The notes below the pieces were generated by a model. The model made no database searches and had not been told where the DNA came from. It saw nothing but the letters and a program-made list of their open reading frames with translations. This document shows positions 1 through 4,985 of a stretch of DNA of 7,662 nucleotides, piece after piece; the stretch's first letter is position 1, and each line of letters begins with the position of its first letter. Source of the DNA: Armatimonadota bacterium (GTDB taxonomy: Bacteria; Armatimonadota; Fervidibacteria; Fervidibacterales; Fervidibacteraceae); the NCBI GenBank assembly GCA_026419315.1, contig JANZZQ010000052.1, positions 1 to 7,662 of the forward strand, in the 5' to 3' direction. The position numbers and the translations under genes were made by a program.

Positions 1-315
1 GATGACCAGATAGGTGTTGTCTTGATGACCAATTTCCTGCGCTTCCTCGCTGAACTTAACCCAAAGCCCAAAGCGCTGATCCTCTGGAACACTGGCGTCA
101 AGTTGGCTTCCGACGACGGTGAGCAGACGGTTGAAAAGATGCAGGCTCAAGAGTATCTGCGTCAACTGCAAGAACAAGGCGTGGAAATTCTCATCTGCCA
201 AACTTGCCTTGATTACTTTGGGCTTCGAGATAAAGTCGTTGTGGGCAAGATTTCCGGGATGAAGCACTTCGTTTCGCTTCTGATGAGTGACGAATACGAG
301 GTCGTGAGCGTTTGA
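1..315 (+). CDS. yedF: YedF-like DsrE-fold protein, C-terminal part (5' truncated)
   Basis: The reading frame is open from base 1 and begins with DDQIG, which matches the DDELG-like stretch that opens the C-terminal DsrE/DsrF domain of YedF proteins. A start at the TTG (22) or ATG (25) would cut into this conserved block, so the gene most likely begins outside the window. 104 residues remain; complete YedF proteins are about 200 residues, with an N-terminal TusA-like domain that is missing here. Family-like landmarks are ILWNTGVKLA (residues 27-36) and the cysteine pair CQTCLDYFGL (C66, C69), which resembles the CGTCLDY signature. YedF is described as a sulfurtransferase-like protein linked to selenium metabolism, but its reaction is not established. 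The stop lies 15 bases before the nitroreductase start, so the two are probably co-transcribed. Family assignment is fairly secure; function is not. Confidence 0.8.
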   Translation, partial: DDQIGVVLMTNFLRFLAELNPKPKALILWNTGVKLASDDGEQTVEKMQAQEYLRQLQEQGVEILICQTCLDYFGLRDKVVVGKISGMKHFVSLLMSDEYEVVSV

Positions 316-319
316 AGGT

Positions 320-325
320 AGGTGG
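320..325 (+). promoter_or_regulatory. Ribosome binding site of the nitroreductase gene
   Basis: AGGTGG sits five bases before the ATG at 331. It favours that ATG over the in-frame GTG at 322, which lies inside the site itself. Confidence 0.7.
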
Positions 326-330
326 AAGCG

Positions 331-855
331 ATGGACTTGTTTGAGGTTCTAAAAAGGCGTTATTCGGTTCGGGCATACAAACCCGACCCAATTGATGATG
401 CGACCTTGACGAAAATTCTCGAAGCGATTAACAGCGCTCCGTCTGCAGGGAACCTGCAGGCTTACGAGGTCATAGTCGTTCGCGACCCTGAACGGAAGCG
501 ACAACTTGCAAAGGCAGCATGGGACCAAACGTTCATCGCTCAAGCACCTGTCGTGCTCGTCTTTGTAGCCAACCCGGAACGAAACAAAAGGTATGGTAAG
601 CGAGGCGCTGAGTTGTATTGCCTTCAAGACGCCACAATCGCTTGCGCTTACGCTCAATTGGCAGCTGTCGCCCTCGGCTTGGGAAGTTGCTGGATTGGAG
701 CGTTCGACGATGACGCCGTCCGAGAAGTGGTTGGCATACCGCCGAACATGAGGCCAGTCGCGGTTTTGCCAATTGGCGTCCCCGCCGATATGCCAGAACC
801 TCGCGAACGTCGCTCTTTGAGCGACTTGGTGCACGAAGAACAATTGCGAAAATGA
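331..855 (+). CDS. Nitroreductase family protein (FMN-dependent NAD(P)H oxidoreductase)
   Basis: This 174-residue protein has the compact form of the nitroreductase superfamily, whose members bind FMN as dimers and transfer electrons from NAD(P)H to varied acceptors in the cytoplasm. Visible landmarks are the N-terminal RRYSVR (residues 9-14) and SAPSAGNLQ (35-43), both of which contact FMN in the family, then GLGSCWIGAF (116-125) and a PIGVP turn (147-151). These occur in the usual order and the length is normal, so the protein looks intact. The ATG at 331 was chosen because of the Shine-Dalgarno just before it and because MDLFEVLKRRYSVR is a typical family start. It lies 15 bases after yedF and 40 bases before porB on the same strand, so it is probably in one operon with them. 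The substrate cannot be read from sequence, and some relatives act in other flavin reactions. Confidence 0.93.
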   Translation: MDLFEVLKRRYSVRAYKPDPIDDATLTKILEAINSAPSAGNLQAYEVIVVRDPERKRQLAKAAWDQTFIAQAPVVLVFVANPERNKRYGKRGAELYCLQDATIACAYAQLAAVALGLGSCWIGAFDDDAVREVVGIPPNMRPVAVLPIGVPADMPEPRERRSLSDLVHEEQLRK

Positions 856-877
856 GCCTTGAGAATCAAACTGCTAA

Positions 878-887
878 AGGAGAGGTG
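878..887 (+). promoter_or_regulatory. Ribosome binding site of porB
   Basis: AGGAGAGGTG contains two overlapping Shine-Dalgarno matches (AGGAG and GAGGTG) and ends eight bases before the ATG at 896. It supports that start and efficient translation of porB. Confidence 0.75.
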
Positions 888-895
888 AAGAGTAA

Positions 896-1840
896 ATGCC
901 AAGCGTAAAGGAACTGGCTCAAAAGCCGATACCGCTCGTCGGTGGACACAGAGCTTGTGCAGGTTGCCCTGAACCGATTGTGGCAAGGTGGGTTATGGCT
1001 TCTTCGGACAAACCTGTTGTCGCCTGTGTGGCGACTGGTTGTTTGGAAGTCACAACGACCATCTTCCCATACACATCATGGAATGTCCCCTACATTCACG
1101 TCGCTTTTGAAAACGCCGCTGCAGTTGCGAGCGGCATTGAAGCGGCGTTGAAGGCTTTGAAGAGGCGAGGCCGCTATGACGGGGATGTCAATGTCATCGC
1201 CTTCGCCGGCGATGGCGGAACATATGATATCGGTTTGCAGGCTCTTTCAGGAGCGCTTGAACGCGGGCACAAGTTCGTTTTCGTCTGCCTTGACAATCAA
1301 GCATACATGAACACCGGCATTCAACGCTCTGGTGCGACCCCTCGCTATGCATATACGACAACTTCTCCTGTTGGCGATGTCCTCGCAGGCAAACCTCAAG
1401 GGCGAAAAAATATCATGGAAATTGTTGCTGCTCACGGGATACCCTACGTTGCCCAAGCATCACCTTCGCACTGGAAAGATTTCCTCCTCAAAGCGGAAAA
1501 AGCGTTTAAAGCTGACGGACCAGCATTCCTGAATGTGCTGATCGCTTGCAACTTGGGTTGGGGTTTTGAGCCCATAGAGACTTTGGAAATTTCGCGCCTC
1601 GCTGTTGAAACTTGCTTCTGGCCACTATACGAGATCGAGAACGGCGTTTACCGCATCACATACAAGCCGCGCCACAAGTTGCCCGTTGAAGAGTTTCTGA
1701 AGCGCCAACGACGATTTGCTCACTTGTTCCGACCAGAAAACCGTCACTTGATTGAAGCCATACAGGCTGAAGTTGATGCTCAGTGGGAGGAGTTGCTCAA
1801 GAAAGAGGAAATGTCAATGAGTAAAGCCTCCCCCTCGTGA
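896..1840 (+). CDS. porB: Pyruvate:ferredoxin oxidoreductase, beta subunit (thiamine-diphosphate subunit)
   Basis: PorB binds thiamine diphosphate and a [4Fe-4S] cluster in the cytoplasmic complex that oxidises pyruvate and CoA to acetyl-CoA and CO2 while reducing ferredoxin. At 314 residues it has the usual PorB length. GHRACAGCPEP gives C21 and C24; C49 (ATGC) and C218 (IACN) complete the four expected cluster ligands. GDGGTYDIGLQALSGALERG (from G105) followed by LDNQAYMNTG (N134, N139) is the thiamine-diphosphate and Mg binding motif. Residues after about 290 form a charged tail. The other subunits (alpha, gamma, delta) are not in the window. Directly upstream lie a nitroreductase gene and yedF instead, and the gene is followed by a hairpin, so it appears to end the operon. 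A related 2-oxoacid:ferredoxin oxidoreductase with another substrate cannot be excluded, but the length and motif layout favour the pyruvate enzyme. Confidence 0.93.
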   Translation: MPSVKELAQKPIPLVGGHRACAGCPEPIVARWVMASSDKPVVACVATGCLEVTTTIFPYTSWNVPYIHVAFENAAAVASGIEAALKALKRRGRYDGDVNVIAFAGDGGTYDIGLQALSGALERGHKFVFVCLDNQAYMNTGIQRSGATPRYAYTTTSPVGDVLAGKPQGRKNIMEIVAAHGIPYVAQASPSHWKDFLLKAEKAFKADGPAFLNVLIACNLGWGFEPIETLEISRLAVETCFWPLYEIENGVYRITYKPRHKLPVEEFLKRQRRFAHLFRPENRHLIEAIQAEVDAQWEELLKKEEMSMSKASPS

Positions 1841-1866
1841 GTGCTTTGCCGCCTTCCCTCGCTCCT

Positions 1867-1897
1867 GCGGGCGGTGGTCTTCCTCGCCACCGCCCGC
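1867..1897 (+). terminator. GC-rich hairpin after porB, probable terminator
   Basis: GCGGGCGGTGG (1867-1877) and CCACCGCCCGC (1887-1897) form a perfect 11-bp stem with a 9-base loop, 26 bases after the porB stop. The downstream bases (CTTGTTG) are only mildly T-rich. It may therefore terminate weakly, protect the 3' end, or need a factor. The position at the end of the operon supports a terminator role. Confidence 0.65.
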
Positions 1898-1914
1898 CTT
1901 GTTGACAAACGGGT

Positions 1915-1943
1915 ATGACAAAAGGGTCTGGGCATGTTATAAT
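1915..1943 (+). promoter_or_regulatory. Sigma70-type promoter of tRNA-Leu, with extended -10
   Basis: ATGACA (1915-1920, five of six matches to the -35 consensus) is followed by a 17-base spacer and a perfect TATAAT (1938-1943). TGT directly before the -10 box makes an extended -10. Transcription should start near 1950, about 12 bases before the mature tRNA 5' end at 1962. A perfect TTGACA at 1902-1907 is too far from the -10 box (30 bases) to be its partner. Confidence 0.8.
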
Positions 1944-1961
1944 TTCATTCGCCCCGCGGGT

Positions 1962-2049
1962 GCCGGGGTGGCGGAACTGGCAGACGCGGGGGACTCAAAA
2001 TCCCCTGGGCTTCACGCCCGTGCGGGTTCAACTCCCGCCCCCGGCACCA
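1962..2049 (+). tRNA. tRNA-Leu, anticodon CAA
   Basis: This is a complete class II tRNA with an encoded CCA end. The acceptor stem is GCCGGGG (1962-1968) with CCCCGGC (2039-2045), followed by discriminator A2046 and CCA (2047-2049). The anticodon stem is GGGGA/TCCCC around the loop CTCAAAA, which puts CAA at 1996-1998 to read UUG. The long variable arm (GGGC-TTCAC-GCCC) is typical of leucine tRNAs. The T arm is GCGGG-TTCAACT-CCCGC (2022-2038). A short T run at 2054-2058 follows the CCA and may help end transcription. The gene has its own promoter just upstream. Confidence 0.97.
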
Positions 2050-2142
2050 ATCCTTTTTGTCCTCCCTTAACATAGCCCTGAACAACTCGCAACTCATGTG
2101 CCGGGTAATTTCCATAGTAGCCTTGTCGGCAAAAAATTCAAG

Positions 2143-2160
2143 GCACGCCGGAAGGCGTGC
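2143..2160. terminator. Probable bidirectional terminator between tRNA-Leu and the transporter gene
   Basis: GCACGCC (2143-2149), a GGAA loop and GGCGTGC (2154-2160) form a perfect 7-bp hairpin. On the plus strand it is followed by TTTTTCTTC; on the minus strand it is followed by CTTGAATTTTTT. It therefore has a T-rich tail in both directions and lies between two convergent transcription units (plus-strand tRNA, minus-strand transporter gene whose stop is 67 bases away). Confidence 0.85.
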
Positions 2161-2170
2161 TTTTTCTTCA

Positions 2171-2208
2171 GTTGAGAAACTCTACCTCAACGCACACGAA
2201 TTCTCAAC
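2171..2208. repeat. Inverted repeat with two alternative pairings
   Basis: GTTGAGAA (2171-2178) pairs perfectly with TTCTCAAC (2201-2208) across a 22-base loop. CTCAAC (2186-2191) inside that loop can pair instead with GTTGAG (2171-2176). In the transporter transcript this lies between the stop codon and the terminator hairpin. Its role is unknown; chance is possible. Confidence 0.35.
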
Positions 2209-2227
2209 AGGTCGGCCTCCTAACTTT

Positions 2228-3508
2228 TCACCTGCGCTTTTCTTCTCGGAACAAGGCAGCAAAAGCGACTGCGCACAAAAGAGTGATAATCGCTGGGATC
2301 GTGAAGACCCAAGTGTAGTTGGTTTGTTCCGCATAGGTGAAAATGTCCTTCAAGAACCCAGCGAAGAAGCCTCCTATCAACAACCCAACGCCGAGCACGG
2401 CGAAATTGATGAGCGCTTGCGCCGACGAACGAATGTCTCGCGGTGCAACCATGTCGGTGTAAATGAAAGCGACCACGAAAAAGAAGACGTAGCAGAAACC
2501 GTGCAAAGCCAATGCCGCTATGGACAACCAAACAAGCCAAGGCATTGCTTGATGGCCAGCCCAAGTGATGGCGAAGATGATGTAACGAATCGGCCACGCA
2601 ACAATTCCGACCAGCAAAGATGTCCTCACACCCCATCGGGGAAGGGCGTAAGGTAACAGGAATGTGATGGTGAAGATTTCAGCGATTTGGGCAATTGTCA
2701 TCCAAGCGGGTAGGGACCTCTCGGTGATGCCGACAACTCTACCAGCCTCTTGCAGGAACGGGAAAGTGAGCATGTAGTAAAGTCGCAATTCGGTGGCGAC
2801 GACGAAGGCGATGATGAAGAAAGTCAAGTAGTTTCGGTCTTTGAGCAAAACGAGCGCTTCCCGGAAAGCCAACGGGTCTGCCGCTTCTTTTGCAGGCGGG
2901 GTGTGAGGCAAAGCGAAAGAAATCAATCCCATTGAGATTGAAAAAACGCCAGCAAGCACGAAAACATCAATGACAGCCCAATCTGCCGAGCCAAAGGCGG
3001 AACGGAAGAGGCTTAGAATCCAACCTGCAACGATCCAGCCTATCGTTCCCCAAACCCTGATAGGACCGAACTGCCTTTGTGGGTCACGCAAGTGCTGAAA
3101 AGCAATTGAGTTGGTGAGCGCCAATGTGGGGGCGTAGAAAAGAGCATAAATCAGCATGAAAGGCAACATGGTCTCCAGTTGCTTTTGTGTTGACAAAATT
3201 AGCATGACAATGCCGCCGAGGATGTGGAATATTCCAAGGGCAGTTTGAGCGGGAAGTAATCGGTCGGCAACCTGACCTGCCGTGAAGGGAGCAAGCAAGT
3301 TCATGATGGGGAGAGCGTTGTAAATCAACGCGAGCCCAAACCCAGTAAAGCCAAGTTTTTCAACGAGGATGCCTGAAAGGGGCGGCTCCCATGCCCCCCA
3401 AATCGCATACTGCAAAAACATCATCACTGCAAGCAAGGGTTGAGAAAACATCACTTGCAGCGCCGTTGCCAGTTCCCGCCATCCACTCTCTCTTTGTTCT
3501 TCTGCCAT
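2228..3508 (-). CDS. MFS transporter of the nucleoside:H+ symporter (NupG/XapB) type
   Basis: This 426-residue inner-membrane protein has the length and about 12 hydrophobic segments of the NupG-like family, which imports nucleosides with protons. Segments that align by eye with E. coli NupG include FLQYAIWGAW (31-40), GQVADRLL (78-85), FGPIRVWGTIGWI (147-159, NupG has FPPIRIWGTIGFI), TELRLYYML (239-247), IAQIAEIF (272-279), IVAWPIRYIIFA (302-313) and RDIRSSAQAL (357-366). The start at 3508 was chosen over the upstream ATG at 3601 because GGAGGTGG lies just before it and because the extra 31 residues do not resemble the family. A hydrophilic stretch of about 20 residues precedes the first membrane segment. 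The gene stands alone, with a terminator 67 bases beyond its stop. Substrate is inferred from family likeness; another nucleoside- or sugar-like solute is possible. Confidence 0.87.
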   Translation of the reverse strand: MAEEQRESGWRELATALQVMFSQPLLAVMMFLQYAIWGAWEPPLSGILVEKLGFTGFGLALIYNALPIMNLLAPFTAGQVADRLLPAQTALGIFHILGGIVMLILSTQKQLETMLPFMLIYALFYAPTLALTNSIAFQHLRDPQRQFGPIRVWGTIGWIVAGWILSLFRSAFGSADWAVIDVFVLAGVFSISMGLISFALPHTPPAKEAADPLAFREALVLLKDRNYLTFFIIAFVVATELRLYYMLTFPFLQEAGRVVGITERSLPAWMTIAQIAEIFTITFLLPYALPRWGVRTSLLVGIVAWPIRYIIFAITWAGHQAMPWLVWLSIAALALHGFCYVFFFVVAFIYTDMVAPRDIRSSAQALINFAVLGVGLLIGGFFAGFLKDIFTYAEQTNYTWVFTIPAIITLLCAVAFAALFREEKRR

Positions 3509-3514
3509 TTGTCG

Positions 3515-3522
3515 CCACCTCC
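3515..3522 (-). promoter_or_regulatory. Ribosome binding site of the transporter gene
   Basis: On the minus strand GGAGGTGG ends six bases before the ATG at 3508. It is a near-perfect Shine-Dalgarno and decides this start against the longer reading frame beginning at 3601. Confidence 0.8.
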
Positions 3523-3524
3523 AC

Positions 3525-3547
3525 AAAAGAGCAATTTTTGTTTGCTC
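3525..3547 (-). promoter_or_regulatory. Small hairpin plus T run in the transporter leader
   Basis: On the minus strand GAGCAA and TTGCTC form a 6-bp stem with a 7-base loop, followed by TTTT and then directly by the Shine-Dalgarno. The arrangement resembles a small attenuator, but the stem is weak and A/T-rich, so it could be chance. Confidence 0.25.
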
Positions 3548-3810
3548 CAAGGTAGCGCTATCAATTTGCACTTCAAAGTTTGTCACGCATTGAAGAGCCA
3601 TGCTTCAACTCGTAAAAAAAGCCGATCCGCAACGGCTGTGAAGTTCGCACCAAAGCAAGGGAAATCTCCCACCGAGCCCTAAACTAAAAACCATCACCCC
3701 AAAGTGCTTCAAAGCGACATCCCATCAAAACTTTCCCTGCAACTTCGCCTCGCCGCAATCCAGAATTAGCCCCTTAACCGCCTAAACGAAAAATTTGCTA
3801 AACCAAACAA

Positions 3811-3944
3811 GGGCGATGGGAACTGCACCCACACGCGGGTGAAACTCAAAGGATGCAGCGGGAAGGTGGCACCAAACGGCGAAGGTGAAAGCCGTGGCGG
3901 CGCCGGAAATTGGGAACCCATTCGCCGACTATTGGGTGGTGCCA
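3811..3944. other. GC-rich segment with a possible three-way-junction fold
   Basis: An 8-bp helix, TGGCACCA (3867-3874) with TGGTGCCA (3937-3944), encloses hairpin ACGGC/GCCGT (3876-3880 with 3891-3895) and hairpin CGGCG/CGCCG (3898-3902 with 3923-3927), the latter containing TGG/CCA (3911-3913 with 3918-3920). Just upstream is a further hairpin, CACCC/GGGTG (3826-3830 with 3837-3841). The segment is visibly richer in GC than its flanks. It could be a structured RNA or a dispersed repeat. Both strands also carry open frames of 60-80 codons without ribosome binding sites. No known RNA family was recognised, and the strand is undetermined. Confidence 0.3.
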
Positions 3945-4187
3945 GCTTGTTGAGCAAATCCCTTAAGCAATTGAAGCTCAGCGCCGTTCAGTTTCAGTCA
4001 AAGCCTTAGAAAAGTGAAGTGAACGCCAGCAAAAACCAAGACACGAAGGTTATCACCAGCAATGTCTGATGCCTCAACGCGAAGTCCCGCCTCAAGAAAT
4101 GTAAGCTTCAAGCAGGCAACGAAAACAACCCACAAACCAAAATCAAAACCTTACCGATTTTTCGTCCCTCGGTTTCCGCAAGCGTCG

Positions 4188-4743
4188 TCACATTCCCTTC
4201 GGCAATCCCGCGAAAGGCAAATTAGCCTTTGCTACTTTGGGAGTTTTGCGCTTGGATTTGCTTTCACCAAATTGGTCTGAACAACCGCAAACCAGCCTTA
4301 GGTCAACGGCATAGCCTTCAAGGTGCTTCTGCCTGCCAACCACATTGGCTGCAAGAATTTTCCTGCAAGCCTCGTCAATTGCTCCCACAACCTCGTTACT
4401 CGCCTTCTCAACAAAGTCAGAACCAAACTCGCCGACCTCAAGTGAGTTCTCGCAAGTTTGTGAACCTCGGTGAATATGGTTGGCAGCAGGCATCAGTTGC
4501 CTTGAGGACAATTCAAATTTCTTCCCCACCTCACGCCCTCAATTTTGAGACCAACAATGGACCGAACCTTAGGATGTCGGCGGCGACAATTACCCTCGTT
4601 TCGCTTTCATCCCGATACAGCCCAAACACCCAAGCACCACCTGAAACTTTCGCTGCCCCTTGATTTTTGGTGGGCAAGAACCGCAAGGGTCGCTCCTGAA
4701 GGCGTTGCGATGACAGCTTTACAGTGCCGAGCAACATCTTCAT
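4188..4743 (-). pseudogene. Possible decayed minus-strand gene in two frames
   Basis: Two minus-strand frames abut and overlap. One runs from an ATG at 4743 to a TGA at 4531-4533 (70 codons). The other is open from 4538 to a TGA at 4188-4190. A single-base shift near 4531-4541 would join them into one frame of about 185 codons. Parts read like protein, for example QGAAKVSGGAWVFGLYRDE in the first frame and EVVGAIDEACRKILAANVVG in the second, the latter with a clear purine-first codon rhythm. No Shine-Dalgarno precedes 4743 and no family was recognised. A chance open frame is the main alternative. Confidence 0.3.
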
Positions 4744-4973
4744 GTCGCTTGCTTTTCAAACGCTACCAAATGCCGCCCTTTAGAAAGCCAGTGCAGTGCG
4801 GGGAGGAGCACGAAATTGAGCCCGCTCAAAATCAACTTGCGTCAACCCGTTGCAAAATTTTGGCAGAACTATTGAGCTTTAGGTGGAACAGTATCGGAAG
4901 CGAAATCGCTCATCAGGCTGAGCCAATGTCAATTCAACTGCGGGAAAGCGCAGAAATTTTGCGAAAGAGGGAA

Positions 4974-4980
4974 GAGGTGA
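4974..4980 (+). promoter_or_regulatory. Ribosome binding site of nuoG
   Basis: GAGGTGA ends five bases before the ATG at 4986. No comparable site precedes the other in-frame starts at 4545, 4926 or 5082, so it fixes the start. Confidence 0.8.
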
Positions 4981-4985
4981 CCGAG

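Larger units (their letters stand above)
3602..4985. other. Long gene-poor region between two divergent genes
   Basis: Nearly 1.4 kb separates the transporter gene (minus) from nuoG (plus). No reading frame here has a Shine-Dalgarno, a recognisable domain and intact length together. The region should hold promoters for both flanking genes, but no convincing -35/-10 pair was found. Two stretches stand out and are listed separately: a GC-rich segment able to fold (3811-3944) and a coding-like, frame-broken minus-strand stretch (4188-4743). The nuoG reading frame stays open upstream to 4545, but that extension looks like noise. The remainder is A/C-rich on the plus strand and shows nothing I can name. 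Confidence 0.6.

Noticed and set aside
2057..2656. Plus-strand frame of 199 codons opposite the transporter gene
   Set aside because: It is antisense to the well-supported transporter, shows low-complexity charged text typical of a shadow frame, and has no ribosome binding site.
3509..3601. 31-residue N-terminal extension of the transporter from an ATG at 3601
   Set aside because: The Shine-Dalgarno GGAGGTGG lies inside this stretch and points to the ATG at 3508. The extra residues do not resemble the family.
3525..3700. Promoter for the transporter gene (GTGACA on the minus strand as a -35)
   Set aside because: At the right spacing the -10 position reads TGATAG, a poor match, so no promoter could be supported.
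3770..4009. Open plus-strand frame of 79 codons and the mirrored minus-strand frame at 3766-3957
   Set aside because: Neither has a ribosome binding site, and the plus-strand frame has no ATG. Openness on both strands across a GC-rich foldable segment argues for a non-coding element.
4545..4985. Upstream in-frame extension that would make nuoG a 910-residue protein
   Set aside because: The added residues have no domain likeness or Shine-Dalgarno. Part is antisense to the coding-like minus-strand stretch, and a strong ribosome binding site lies just before 4986.
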